A stretch of 64,000 bases of DNA from Maylandia zebra (taxonomy: Eukaryota; Chordata; Actinopteri; Cichliformes; Cichlidae): positions 26,709,047-26,773,046 of the forward strand of contig NC_135179.1 of the NCBI RefSeq assembly GCF_041146795.1, given 5' to 3'. This document shows positions 1 through 13,800 of the stretch, piece after piece. The position numbers and the translations under genes are program-made. Within the stretch, counting starts at the first letter, position 1. Every line of letters begins with the position of its first letter. The notes under the pieces were generated by a model, which saw only the letters and a program-made list of their open reading frames with translations, had not been told where the DNA came from and did not search any database.

Positions 1-11
1 TGGATGGGTAT

Positions 12-290
12 AATGGTAAATGGACTGGTTCTTATGTAGCGCTTTTCTACTCAACCTGAGTACTCAAAGCGCTTTATACAACTCGCCTCATTCATCACAC
101 ATTCACACATATTCACACAAGTACTTTTTTCTGTGCCTAAGTGCTTTCTCACTGTGCATTGGAGAACAACTGGCGGTTCAGCATCTTGCCCAAGGACTCT
201 TTGACATGCAGACTGAAGCAGCCAGGGATTCAACCTTTCGATTAGTAGATGACCTGCTCTATATGCTAAACTACAGCCAGTGGTCAAGCA
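12..290 (-). repeat. tRNA-derived SINE (dispersed teleost repeat)
   Basis: On the minus strand this starts with a tRNA-like head near 285-215 holding an A-box-like stretch (TAGAGCAGGTCATCTAC) and a B-box-like stretch (GGTTGAATCCC). It then runs through a body with AGCGCTTT and TCACACATTC blocks to the tail near position 12. The order and wording match a repeat family seen widely in teleost genomes. A second, 3'-only piece lies near 39490 on the other strand. No coding potential should be read from it. Confidence 0.65.
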
Positions 291-1685
291 GTTGTGTTTT
301 AGTTATATTCCTATGTAAAAGGAAAGCTGCGGAGCATCTAAGCAATTTTGACTTAAATCACTTTCCCACAGCAACTGTGTTGCTATTTGTGGACGAATTT
401 CTGAAATTCAAACCTGTTTTTTGGCTGGACTCTGAAACTAAGCACTCAACGTGGATTTCTGTGCATGCACTTAGCAACAGATTTGCAACAAACAGCAACA
501 GATTTGCAATTTTTTGCCAGTTTGTCACAGTTAATCACCATATCATCACAAACAGATTATATGTAATTGCCGATTTGACCCCATTCCATTGCATACTGAA
601 AGACTTACTCTGTCTTATTGCCATTTTATCGCTGTCTTAGCACGACAAAGTCACTTTGAAGATGGCAACTGGCTGTGACTGATCCCAGATGCAGTAGAAA
701 ACACATATTCTACTTCCTGTGATGCAAAAAAAAAAACAAAAAAACTCTTTAAATCTTTAAGAGAGCTTTAAAAAACCAAAACCAAAAAACCCCTAAAATA
801 TCATCATGGATGAGAAACAAAAAACAGGAGGAGCTGCAAGTTCTCCCAGAATAGGGTTATCATCACTGTAGTTATTACAGTGTTTAAAAATGATCAGCAT
901 ATGTATTCAAATGGGATCCAATCCAGTCATTAGTAAGTATGGGGTATTAGTCTTGTTTAACTTGTCTCTGCTGTCAAACTGTCTTATGTATTTTTCTGCC
1001 TCAGAATCATTTTAAAAGATTTATTTTGCATATAGAGAGTCAGTGTAGTCCTAACATTAACCTTATGGTTCAGAATAGGGGCAAGCTGATTAATATGAGG
1101 TGATACGTTGATATTCACAAGTCACTAACACTCAGGAAGATTATATAGATTTTAAAAAGGTGTAATAAGATATGTGACATGTGTATGGCTGCATCACATC
1201 AAACTTGCAGAAAGACATTAAAAGACTATTTTTAGACCTGAGTCCAGTGTAACAGTGCACTCAACTTCAAAGAACTTTAGAAGACACATAAGGTGCCCGC
1301 CTGGGCTCAGAGAAAGTAAAAATGAAAAAGGATGTTGCTACTCTCTGAAAAAAATATTTCATTGTATTTATTAAAGAGTCCTTTAGGACAACATTTTTAT
1401 TTTATTGTACTGTTTTTTAAACATTTGCTAGGACTGATTATGAGTGTGTAATTTGTCTTTAAATGTCATCATATTAAGAACATTATTTATTTATCTTATA
1501 CAAAACCAATCCCTGGTACATAAGAGGCAAAGCACTAAAACGTGGCCATTAAGTGGCATTGGATTGTTTATTGTTTATTATGCTATGTTTTTAAAGGTCA
1601 TGAGCAAATAATGTTATTAATTTCAGCTTTTGAAGTAGATCTACATTCGTCAAACACTTGTGCATTTAAGGGTTTATGACACTCG
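291..1685. other. non-coding, nothing recognised
   Basis: AT-rich sequence with several A-runs. No open frame resembles a known protein and no repeat family is recognised on either strand. Confidence 0.5.
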
Positions 1686-1693
1686 CTATACAG

Positions 1694-2083
1694 CAGGAGT
1701 CTCAAACTCCAGTCATCGAGGGCCAGTGTCCTGCAACTTTTCCATGTTACAACACACCTGAATAAAAATTTGTGTGTCATTAGCAAGAGTATAGAACTTG
1801 ACTGCATGCTGAAGTGGTGACTCCTAACCCCACTCAAGTAAATTTAAGTAAATGTAAGTGTTTGGAAAATGATCTACTAAATGTACACTTTTTGCACCAT
1901 GTTCATTCACTCATGAGCTGCTGTAACAGGAATCAAATGGCTGAATTGCCGCCACCTCAGCATGCAGTCAAGTTCTGGAGTCTTGCTAATGACCTACTAA
2001 TTGTATTCAGGTGTGTTGCAGAAGGGACACATGGAGAAGTTACAGGACACTGGCCCTCAAGGACTGGAGTTTTGAGACCCCTG
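1694..2083. mobile_element. hAT-type MITE with 8-bp target duplication
   Basis: A 390-bp element with long terminal inverted repeats. The left end reads CAGGAGTCTCAAACTCCAG and the right end, reversed, reads CAGGGGTCTCAAAACTCCAG; the arms stay similar for about 80 bp. It is flanked by CTATACAG (1686-1693) and CTATACAA (2084-2091), 7 of 8 identical. The CAGGGGT-type terminus and 8-bp target duplication are the known hallmarks of hAT transposons. The inside encodes no transposase, so this is a non-autonomous, near-palindromic copy. Confidence 0.8.
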
Positions 2084-2091
2084 CTATACAA

Positions 2092-5058
2092 TATGTTGAG
2101 CCATTAAAAATTTTTTTTAACAGGGGCAACACATGTTACCGAACATCAGTATACCAAACATATGAAGTGTAAACATGGCAAAACTGCCAATTTACATTTA
2201 CATTGCCAAGGTGGGTTATGTAAAAACATAAATGACATATTAGACAAGAAGGAGTTAAAGATGGTCACAGACCCGGTTTGCTGTTTAAGATATGCATCAA
2301 ATGCCTTTAATAATGAAGATTACAGCTGTCCATTTTTTTGCCCACGACTAATGTGTATCCTCTATAGGTACTATTCTTAATTTAAAAACTGACAATAAGG
2401 CTCCTCCTGTTGCTTTGTGTAGAATCATTACGTCACATAGCAGAGCAAAACACGACATAAACACAGGTAGTTTCATTAATATGTCAAAACAATATGAATT
2501 TTTTTTCACAGGCTGGCGCTTCTTCAAAGCTCGATATAAAAGTGCAGTTTGATTGAAGCTTTAGATAAAACCTTTTCAGCGCCATATTCCATCTAAAGTT
2601 TTAAAAGCACCGGTTTACTGTCATGATTTCTCTTAGACGCACATAAGCCTAAGTCAATGGGCCTATCTGTCTGCAATCTTATCAAAGGCATTAAAAGCTT
2701 TGGGAGACAACGATTAGACAGATGTGAAAATGTTCCGTGAGAAAGAGGGGGAAGAAAAAAAGGAAAGAAAAAGGAAGTTACCTGCCTGCATTCATGAAAC
2801 TCAAGTGTTGGGAACTTTGATATAAGTGAGAAAAGCAGCTCATGATATCTCAGTTGGCTTTGCTTTCCCTTAACGCCCCACTCATCTACTTTCACACTTA
2901 TTAGAAGTGCGTAATTACGCTGGATCATGTTTTTTGTTGCACGTTTGTCTTGAAACGGGGAAAAGCTAGATGACAGCTGAAGGTTATGAATATTTAATAT
3001 CACATTTGCGGCATTTATTTCAATTTCAGAGGGAGCAGCGAGCTTTTAACTGGAATCGCTTTAAATAAAAGAAAGCTTGTTATCTGTAAGTGCATTTAGG
3101 CTTTCTGCTTAATGCGGGACTGTTATCAACAGTGCGGTTCATTAGCAGATTTCTAAATCTTCTTTCAGAGGGCCACGGCCCTTTGATTTTCTGCTGTGAG
3201 AATACTGAGTAAATTCCAGCCTTCTGTGTCTCTGACGGTGAATTTATTCCTCTGTTCTGCACATTAATTTCACCGGACAGCTGCTAAATGCCAGTAAAAT
3301 GCTCTGAGGATTCTATTTGCACCTTCTGAAAGGATTTCTAAGCACATCACCTCAGATCCATTAAATCCAGTTTTGAATCTCTTGACACTTATGCGAGCCG
3401 TCTTTGGAGCCAAATGTAACATTCCCATGTGATTACAACGCTCCTTGATCAATCTGAGTGAATCACTTCATGATTGAGCGCCCGAGTCTCAAGAGTGGAG
3501 GGCCTCAAATTGTCCTTTATAGATCTGGTATTATATCTCCAGCTCCCTTCTGCCATTAGCTGGATATTCACATTTTCAATTTCAACTCACTGCCTTGTCT
3601 TGCCTCCAAATGAGGTCACCGTTGCAGCGTTGACTCGATTCCCATCCATACCCCTGTGCCACACAACTCAGCCGCTGACAAACACAGCACTTAAACGCTT
3701 TTTAAGAGCTGTTTTCTTTTTTTCTTGTGTGATTTTTCTAAGTCGCGTAGTGTATGGGAAGCAACCCATAGCTCGGTTTTGTTTAAGAGTCAAGAAGTAA
3801 TCTAAGCCTAGGAGCAAGCAAATCTATTTTCTCTAAATGACATGGGTTGGACAGGAGACTGCAGGTTCAGTCTGGGCCTATCCATCACACTGTTATAGGC
3901 CAGGTAGGTGAGTGATAAGGCTTTAGAGTGTCTCGGAGCACAGTGTTTCAGCATTTTATCCACAACAGGCAGCCCACGCCAATGTGACCTGCTTGCTGAA
4001 CAATTTCAAGGGGGTGGTGTGTGTGAGTGCGTGGGGGGGTGATCCTCAGTACAGCAGAGCACTCCTGAGCCGTGCACATCTGCATAAGCTGCTGTTAGAC
4101 TGGAGATGGCACAGTGAATTGTTAGGTTATCAAAAAAGAAGCCACTTTTGTCTCAGCCCTGCGGAATACTAAGTGTTTGTATTTGCAACACAACATTCAT
4201 CCTGGGGTGTTCTCATTTTTTTTCTCAGGCCCTGCTATGGTAATTCATCATCCAGGTCTTGATACAAACTGGGAGAGTGGCCGGTGAAAGTATTTGCCAC
4301 CAGCTCACATGCTGCTTTTCACTCCCTTGGGATATTTTGATTATGAAAACTATAGGGATGTCAGACCTCAACAATGCATATTTTGTTTGCTGCCGCCCTA
4401 AAGAACACAAAAAGTCCTGCCGGGCAGTGAAGGCTGAGACTGTGGGTGACAACTCTGCGGCTCTTTTTCTTTCTTTTTATAATGCTTAAGGTTCAAAAGC
4501 AGGTAATTTCACCTTGGTCAGAAGGGATGGAAACTGTAGAGGTGGGCACTGTGCAGGTGGTTTAATAATGGAAACAGAGGTCTTGAGGGACAAGTCCATC
4601 TTACCGAGCAACAGAGGAAGTCCATTACCTTCCGTGTATCTTTGCCTAATGCAGTGTCTTATTTGTACCGTAATTGAAAATCACATGTGTTATTACGCAG
4701 AGATCAAAAGCAGAGATTCGGAGTGGTGTCTTCAGACACCTCGAGGCTGAGAAAAAAATATCTCTAAAAGCAGAAATGATACGAAACAGCCCAGCATCCT
4801 TAACAGATGAGCTAAAGTACCTTTTCCTCAGTGTAACCTGTTATCTGTTCATTTCATTCTGAAGTCGATGTTAAGTAAAAGTGCATAAAGTGGATATTGT
4901 TACAATACCTTTACCATACGGTTCCTGTTTTTGTTTGGGAAGCTTTTAGCTAGTCATTTCACGTCTTTATTTTTCCTTTTTAACTATATTTTGATTTTAG
5001 TCTTAGCAATTGTGTCTTAAGTTGTTAACCTTCTGTATCTGGTAGGTCTGGAGACCTA
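2092..5058. other. non-coding, no gene recognised
   Basis: No exon with a recognisable protein and flanking splice sites was found. The stretch near 2600-3500 has mixed composition with few simple repeats and could hold conserved non-coding sequence, but that needs a cross-species alignment. Confidence 0.4.
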
Positions 5059-6248
5059 CAGTACGGTGCAAGTCTTGGGGAAATTTTATTTGTTTGTTTG
5101 TTAAGCCACTTAACCCTGACCTACGAATCCTTCAAGCATAAAAGGCAACTCGCTTAAGTGATGAACCAGTGTCTACACATAATAAACAAAGTAAGGAACT
5201 GGTTATAAATTATATTATTACAGCAAACCATAGTCTTAATTTTTCAGAATGACAATGATCCCAAACACCAGACATTCATTCCCAGTGTTAAAGTAATGCA
5301 TTACTGTAATAACACAGTGATGTAATATGTTACTGTACTAAATTCAGTAATTACATTACAGTTACAAATATGTTGTTATTCCTGTTAGCATTTCCAACAA
5401 TCAGCTGATTTCAATTCATGCTCGGGAGGAGAAAAATGGTGGCTCATGCAGCCATTTAAGGAGTGAAGATATAGACATCAATTTATTTTTATTTCACAAA
5501 AGGACAGTATGGTAAAGCACAAACAGCATCCAGGACAGGGACAACCGCATTATACTGCTAACACAACACCAGCTCTTTGCAAGCTCTCACATCTGCATAG
5601 ACAGTTTGCTAACACGAAACTAGCCAACAGCCCAAAGGGATTTTAAAGCTGAGTGCACGCTGACCCCCCAGCCCAAGAGCCAGACCCTGCTCATCAACAA
5701 GTAACAAAGCAGTGATGAGCACTCAGACTTGCAGTCTCCATTAGAAGGACTGTGGCGATTGCTTTAAAGTGTCTTTGGACTGGTTTTTATCTTTGCTTTG
5801 TCCCCATACCTAAAAACTAAAAGAATTACCATGTGTATAGAGATGTGTGTTAGTGTGCACTGTAGCCTCAGATTTATATTGTTAACTATTTGTGACAGTA
5901 CCTTTTAAGTAATTTCATAGAGTAACAAGAAAAGAATGTAACGCGTTGTGTAACTAATTACGTAATTAAGTAACATGCTGTGCTGATTTTTTTTAAAAGG
6001 TAAGGCAAGGAGCTTGGATAGCTACTCCTTAAGATTATTTAAAGACATGACAAGAAAGCTTGCCTAAGAGAGTTCAGGCTGCATTGAGGAATAAAGGTGG
6101 TCATCCTCGATATTGACTTTCAAGCTAATTAAATTAAAACTTTGTGTTTGCCTTCTATACTCAATTTCTATGTCTGTTTTCACGTTTCCCATTTTCCTAA
6201 CAAAATATAAAGAAATGAGGGGTGGCTCAAGACTTTTGCACAATACTG
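5059..6248 (+). mobile_element. Tc1/mariner-type transposon relic with an internal inserted element
   Basis: The left end reads CAGTACGGTGCAAGTCTTG. The right end, reversed, reads CAGTATTGTGCAAAAGTCTTG. Each end abuts a TA dinucleotide (5057-5058 and 6249-6250), the known target of this superfamily. Near 6068-6103 the plus strand can be read as VQAALRNKGGH, matching the usual C-terminus of Tc1-like transposases. Most of the transposase is missing or decayed, and a different element occupies roughly 5285-5975. Confidence 0.7.
5285..5975. mobile_element. element with GTAACT/ACGCGTTA-rich inverted ends, nested in Tc1 relic
   Basis: The left end (5285-5385) is rich in GTAATGCATTAC, TTACTGTAAT and ATTACAGTTAC. 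The right end (5905-5975) carries TGTAACGCGTTGTGTAACTA and ATTACGTAATTAAGTAAC. This pattern of terminal GTAAC/GTTAC inverted repeats is familiar from a non-autonomous DNA transposon group in fish. Exact ends and target duplication were not resolved. No transposase is visible. Confidence 0.5.
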
Positions 6249-6250
6249 TA

Positions 6251-9200
6251 TAAATGTACTGAAACATTCCACCAATTTGTATGTTTATTCCTAAACACAA
6301 ATATGTGAATATGCAGTTTAAAAACAATTTCAATTGATTAAAATCTGTCACAGATTTGCATGATTTACACGATTCATTATAATCCTTATTTATTGCAAAG
6401 TGGGCCTTTGTGCAGCTCCCAAGTCCATCCACTGTCTGAAAGATGCCATTTTAACTCCTCCCCCTCCGTGTAAGCCATTTGATTCGTTGCCCCTCAAAAA
6501 GGCAGGTGGGTGAAGCATCACTCAGAAACAAACTATCTGAACCCTGAGCTTTTTGAAGCCACTGTTTGAAGCCACATTGTAATCTAAACATCCACATTGT
6601 AACAGTAGCACATGCCCTGTTTGTCCCTCAGTCAGCCCTCAGCATATATACAGCGCTGCCTTTCCTTTGTCCTTTGCCAAGACATCAGTTGTCCTTCCCT
6701 GTTTGCTCTTGTGTTTTCCCCGTATGGCTCTCTGCTCCCCTTGTGTATTTTGGATCTCAGCTTTTGTTCCCTTTTTCATTTGCTATTTGGACTTTGTTCA
6801 TTTGGACTTCATGTATCAGCCAAATTAAAGGTTTGACTTTGTTATTTCTGTCTGCTTTGGTGTCAGCATTTGCATCCTCGTGTCTAACGCCTCTCCAGAC
6901 AGAAATATGAAAAAAGGAAAGATCTGTAGTCCTAATATAATTTATTTAGTTTGTATCAGGAGCAGTGATGTATCAGTACCGCCATCTTTGTTAGCATAAT
7001 GTTTGACTATTTAGATCTACTGCGTGGGTATTTGTTTTCTTGTACGTTAAATAATTTTAAATAGTTCATTTAAAATAATTGCAAACATGCCAAGCCGGAA
7101 TCATTTGCCTAATTATTTACTTGTTGATTATTCCTTGTGTTTGCGTTTATCTTTGAATACTTAATAGCCCTCCATTTTTGGAAGCTTATGGTTGCGCTTC
7201 CTGATAAACTAATTCATTACTGTAATGATGTGCCTGAGTCACCCATTCAAGTGACAGAATTGGCCACCAGTTTTTTCCCCCCATGCAGCTAAAGCCTTCT
7301 CTCAAAGGAGGGCAGACGCCACCGTTATCCCAACTTAGTCATAATATACAGCTGCTTGTATGTCTGCTGCAGTCACCATATTCATCACTGAAAGTGACAT
7401 TGCGTTATGCTGACTCTCCCCTGGGGAATGTTAACATTAAACCATCATGCTCATGCGTCTCCATGATAGCTCGGAGAGGGCTTTGCGGGGGGAAGAGGGT
7501 GTGTGAAAACTTCCATATTAAAAGCATTATAAGGAGCAGATTTTTCACTCCCACCTCCCTCATGAAAAATGTACAGCGGCATATTCATTACTTCATTGAG
7601 CTAACTGAGTGTGACAAGCGGAGAGCTGCAGCAACCGAGGGCCGGGAAGCAGCGCTACAATAAAGCCTTCGGCCACTCTCTGAGGACATGGCTACCCCTG
7701 CTGCTCGTGGGAGCTACATCTATGCACTCTGTTTGGATTTTTCCAAATGGTTGAGGGTGCCACACACAGCATGACACAGACTACACTGCAGCCAATTTGC
7801 CCTCTAATCTAATGCATTCATGGTCAACGGGCAGTAATCAATTCAGTGCCTTTACAGTGTGATGAATTTGACCTACGAGTTATGACTTAGGGCCCTTGTG
7901 CTATAAATATGGTCATGCATTTTCAGCAGTTTACAAGACATACGGACGAAATCCCAGCCGCGGATGCTTTATGCAACAAACGTCGATGGGGCTCTGTTGT
8001 ATGAACTCTATTGCATATCATGCATACAGAGATGGCTGGATAGAGGAATTGCTTTTATGAGCTGTGGCCCCAAAGGTATTGCTGCCTAATATATCAAACC
8101 TTTATGCGGGACTGATACGAACACATGCAGACATTAATATCTGTCTTTCATCTCTTTGCGTTTATCTGTTTAATTTTCTTGCAGCTCCTTCTTCCAGTGA
8201 TAAACGATGCTGTCTATCCCCATTCTAAAGCATCCTCTCCGCCCCGTGATGATACGCTCCCCACGTGCCAGGTGGCCGCCTCACCTCCTAGCCCTGCCTG
8301 TACGATTCTGAGGTGTCATACCGACTCACCCTCAACCCTCTAATTAACAAAAATACTGGCTCTGCTGCCCCGGAGCAGCATCGGCCTATATTGTCTTCAG
8401 AAAGCCGGCGCTACATTTGGGAGTTTGCTTTGATGACCCTCTGCAGCGACAGCATCATCGGAGACAACAGCGGCTCTTAATCCAGAGCAACAGTTATTTC
8501 TCAGATGAATGCAGACCGTGCAAATTAGTGGCTGCCGCACTATAGCATTGGACCTGGCACCACAGGCGAGATGTGAGATTTAAATTATTTCTGAGACTGT
8601 GGAGGAGTCTAGAGAATAGCAGACAAGCTGACTAATAACACAGGATTCAGTAACAAGGGCTGCTCCAATGGTAATGACTGCTTGCTCCAGAAATATCTGA
8701 TTCCCTGCAAAAAAGGAAAAAAAATAATACAGTCATCTCAAGCCTAGTCTGGTATTTAAAATCCTGCAGCAACAAAAAAAAACCCCTCTGAAATAATTGG
8801 TAGACAAAAGCATTGGAAGGAATACAGTGTGATGCAGTTATAACCTCTCATAAGGGAAGGATTAATGGAATCCAACTCCAGTAAGTCATGTGGACCTCTA
8901 GACCCACATATAACCGAATTCCTACAAAATACTTGAAAATCTGCACACTTCAAGCCACAAGACTGTTGTGACAATGGTGTGATATACCAGAAAAAAAGTA
9001 ATTTCCAAAAAAAAAAAAAAAGCCATAGAAGATTTCACAAGTGTCATTCCTGCTCTCCTTTTGTGGAGGAGCACTGTGTGGGAGTTGGGCATATTCACCA
9101 GTCGGTTATCAGAATAACTCTAATTAGGCTATTTTTAACACATCCTTTTCAACAGCTCTTGGGTGTTTACATTTCCTAATGACAGCCCGAGTAAAAATCA

Positions 9201-10426
9201 TCTATCAGCAAGCATCACCATCATCACCACCACTGACACATTAGCATCAGTTCTTTCCCAAGAAAAAAAATGCCACTTAGCCAGGGTGCCTTCAGTATTC
9301 ATTATAAAGCACGCACGCCCCATCGTGCCTGTAAATTTGTGGGGCATTTATTTACATTTGTACGTTAAATTTCAGACAACTCGAGGAGGCTAATTAATAG
9401 GCAGCGAGGCACATAGTATTCCTGTGCTTTTTGGCTTCAGTGAATATGAGACAGCTCTTTCAAAGCCTGCACATTCACCAGATTACAGCCTTTGTAAAAA
9501 AACACTTTTTGCTTTGGCTGTGTGATTTACATAATTTTCATTTAGTTTACTGCCGGCTTTAAAAAATTTTTTTAAATAAAAACAAAACAGAGCCTACATT
9601 TGAAGTCTCTCTGTGCTAAAAGTACTTCAGGCTTGGAAAACAACTTGTTTAGCCTTCATGAGCAAAAATAAATAAATAAATAATTTAATTTAATAATATG
9701 TCTTCAGGGACTTCGGTCAAAGTCGGTGTTGGACTTGTGGTCACCTTGGTAGTTCTGAATTCATAGTGCATCATCATGACAGTACAGCTGAGACTTTTAT
9801 TTTTTGCTGTGATATTTGTAGACTGTCATTGAATTCAAAAGGGACTGGGTTGCTCTGCTTCATCTTACGTCTAGGCTCTACTGCTCCATCTTGTGGTTTC
9901 TTGAGGGAAAAGCGGGCAACTTTTCAAAAGGAGGGGGTTTAAACGGCTCCTTACCAATCACGGGAAGTAATGTGGCGTTCTCCGAGGAGGAGACACACAG
10001 TTCACTAACCCTGATGCTGGGCCAAGTCTTCCCTTTATCATTTGCCACTAAAACAACATTTGTGTAGAGTATTTTTCCAGGGCATGGCTGACTAAATGTT
10101 TTTATGTGGTCAGAGTGATAAATTAGTAGGTGTAGCTTGCCAAAATATAGAAGCTCAGAGGGAACATTATTAGTTATGAAAGCTCCCCTGAAGTGAATCA
10201 GCGTGGTGTGGCATCCAGAATGGATACGATGGGATGTTTTTAGACCTTTGCTTTATTATATTATTACAAATACAGAATAATGTGCTCAGGTATGTGGAGC
10301 TGCACCTCCACGCTCAGCACACAGGTCTACATGTCAGTAATTTGATCCGAGCAGGAAACTAACCCAGTCTCTGGGCAACGAGCGCTCACTGCACAAACTC
10401 ACAGGAGCCTTCGAGGAATTTCCTCC
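6251..10426. other. non-coding upstream of spata48
   Basis: No recognisable exon or repeat. A pyrimidine-rich stretch lies at about 6640-6800. If spata48 has 5' non-coding exons or a promoter, they should lie in the right part of this interval, but no clear core promoter was seen. Confidence 0.4.
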
Positions 10427-10435
10427 CAGGCAGTA

Positions 10436-10856
10436 ATGACTGCAGTTTTGGATCCCTTCGAGCCTTTTTCCTCAGAGCTTCACGTCATCAGGCGGCTGAA
10501 CTCCAGTTTGCACCGAGATGGTAGGAGAGATAGACCGAAAACTGGACACGTAGGCTCCCTTAGACTTCAGCCCCCCGCTGAGCGTGTCACCCTGGCTCCT
10601 TTGCGAGATGATGTCCCCCTGTTGGACCCCTGCTGTGGTCAGCTGAGTGCTGGAGCTGAGGTAGTCCTGGGCCTCAAAGGTCGAAAGAAATTCATAGATT
10701 TTGATCATGTCCCCTCTGCTCTGTGGGTCCCTCCCGGTTTCAGAGAGAGGCCTCAAACAACCCCAAATTTCTCAGTGGTATGTGTAGACCTGAGCGAGGA
10801 CGAGGCCTGGAACTACAGGAGGATCCCCCATGCGGCTCTGAGAGCAAGACTGAGTG
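10436..10856 (+). CDS. spata48: spata48 coding exon 1
   Basis: Codes for residues 1-140 plus one base (phase 1), from ATG to the donor GTAAAA at 10857. It contains ALWVPPGF and ends in ARLS. CpG and codon bias rise relative to the flanks. Confidence 0.65.
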
Positions 10857-13800
10857 GTAAAAAACAAACAAACAGAAGCATATTTTAAATACTGTGCAAG
10901 TCAGAGCCTTGAAATTGGATAGTTAATCTATTGTTGAGTGATAAAGGCTTGATTGCTAACAGGGCAACTACCCCTAGAGGGAAAAAAACAAGCTGAAATT
11001 TTGTCAAATATGAAGACCTTTTGCTTTTCTTTATCTCATATGGGAGTAAATGCTCCTTTAAATTTGTGCTTCGATGTTTGGAATTACATAACGTTTGACT
11101 ATATTATATATAGATATTATCTCAGTTGTTTTTTCACGATGCACCAAATGAATAACCAACAATTGAAAAAATTAAGTGTCAGTTTAATATATCGCTTGCC
11201 CCCCCAAAGGAAAATCTGCTGAGCTGTTGCATTGTGAATACAAATTAAAAAACTGTTTAAAGAGTAAATTATCCCTTGGCTGAAAAGCTGCAGTATCACC
11301 ACGCTCTCTGGTCGAGTTTCAAGGTTGTTTCATCAATCTTCTTGTTTTCGTTGTAATGATTATGGATGATGGCTGCGGCAGGGTGACAGATCGAAACACT
11401 AGATATTTTATTCTCATAAAAACAATTCTAAAAATAAGTTAAATAATGAATAAATGTATAAAATCTTAATATATTAGGCTCTACAGAAACAGTAAGCAAA
11501 CAAACAAAACATAAAGCACCCACAATGATTCAAATTATTCGCTGTAGCTACCTGCTGTTGGGTGCTGCAGTGCCCCCTTCTGGTCACTTCATATTAGTGG
11601 TCTTCATGCAGGTACAGCGTGAAGTTCAGCGTGGAAACCAATTTTACTCGAAAAATGTTAGACACCTGTTCAACGGCTCATTAATGTAAGTCTCTAATCA
11701 GCCAGTCAACACATTGATTATTGTGTAATTACATCTAAAAAACATAGAAGCGCATTTGTGTAGCTTTAAATTGAAACTGAGCATAGGAGAGAAAGGTGAT
11801 TTATTGGTTGCGACAGGCTGGTATGAGTATTTCAGAAAAAAATTTGAAAGTTTTACAGCAAAACTGAAAAAATATATATATATATATTGGAGTATTCTTA
11901 ACAGAAATTTGTTGTTTAAGTTACAGTGTGTAAAATCTTACCACTAGATGGCAGTAGATTGCAGTCAACGGAATTTTGTTTTCTTTCTCCTCCCAATTCA
12001 AGCGCATAATCCAAACTATGGTGGCCACTGCAGAACAAATATGTTTTATTTCTTTAAACTATGTCTTTTTTAAATTATACCTTTCACAGTTTAGTCAGCC
12101 AAGAGTAATCAACAACATTATACTGCATCCTGTTACAACCATAGCCAGCTGGTGTGCGTGACTGTTTGTGTAAAAGATATTTTTGGACACACTATATTAT
12201 GGCACATTAAAACAATATAAACACTTAGCAATAAATTACTCATATAAAAAAGAAAGGGCTATGCATGAATATAATATTCAGTTTTACGTTTTTACCCCTG
12301 AGTTAACTACTGTTCATTTGTTGTGAGTGTTTGCTGTTAGTCCACTGTTTTCCTCAGCTGTCAGAGAAGTGTCTAATTTTATTTACTCTGGAGGAGGCTT
12401 TAACACTCTCTGAATGGGTCCAATGCCAACTGATGAGTGAGTGAAGCTTCTGTACAGTGATAGTGATACTGAGGTGAATTGTTGAGGATATCTTGACCTT
12501 TTCTGTCGATAAGAGCTGCTGTGTTTGCTGCCTTTGGTGAAATTTAACGTCAAAGTTGATCTAACTGTTGTCAGACTTGGACACTTAGTGAATAAGAACT
12601 CGGGGTAAATGCCATGAAAGCATGGATCCCTACATTTTGTATCAACAGCTCAGGCTGCTGGTGTTTCTTGGCAGACTTAGTGCCCCTTACCTGAGGATTG
12701 TTGCTGATCATGCTCATCTCTTTACAACTAATACGGACTCATCTTATGATGGCTGCTCTAGCAGGATAATGTGCCTTGTCCCACAGCTCAGATAATCTTG
12801 AACTGGTTCTTTGAACATGACATTGAGTTTACTGTAGACAAATGGTCTCAATAGTCACCAGATCTCAGGCGAATAGAGCACTTTTGGAGAGATTCACATC
12901 AGTGATGTGCAGCTAACAAATCTGCAGCAACTGTCAACATGGCCATCAATAATGTTCCCAGCACCTTGCTCAATCTGTGCCGGAACAATTTAGGCAGCTC
13001 TAAAGGCAGAAGTATCTATTGTTACCCTAAAAATTATTAGCTAGTAAGCTTTTTGTTTTATAAAATATTAAACATTACATTACTTTAAGCTAAATATTGC
13101 TGCTTTTTTTTTTTTAGCTAGCATTGGCTAGCTCTAAACAAATATTGCTTGGCTCATCATTTTCTTAGCGCAGTACTTTCCACTGTAAGTTAAATTTGTT
13201 TTATTCACTCTCTCTCTCTTTGACATTTAAGCTCCCATTACATTTTTACAGTAAATATGCAAATATTAATGAAAGCCTTTTGTTTACTAACGGACTTAAA
13301 ACTGCTAGCAGTGCTAACTGCCAGAGCTAGCTTTTGAAACAACAGCTCAGCTCATTTCATGTCATAATATGGTTTTATAACATATATAAAAGTTATTCTG
13401 CAATTAAATTATTACAACAACCCAAAGCATAAAATACCTGGAGCAGCTACTAAAGAGCATTGGTAATAGCTAGTTGGTATGTACATCTCCAGGCTAAATA
13501 CTGTATAATTAAGCTTAAGCTGGCATTTGTAGTCTGTTGTGTGCTCTGTGCCTGATGGGTAATTAGAGGCACAACATCCATACACATCCAGACTGGGAGC
13601 TGGTCAGCAGGGACCATGGCTGTTTGTTGCTCCGGGGCCTTCTTGCAGGGTAATTTGACCTTGAGGGCAGATACTGCTGTGCATAGTTATAGTTCACAAT
13701 TTGTCAGAGAATGTATTGTTGTTGTGTCATCCTAAGGTTCAAGTGATCTTGTTAAAATTCAACCTCAGTCACTGAGGACACCAGCAACAGTGATGATCAG

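Larger units (their letters stand above)
10857..12380. other. spata48 intron 1, left part
   Basis: AT-rich intron sequence without a recognised element, apart from two CTCF-like motifs listed separately. Confidence 0.5.

Noticed and set aside
20..640. 206-aa open frame on the plus strand
   Set aside because: The first half is a tRNA-derived SINE read backwards; the rest has no domain, splice support or family resemblance.
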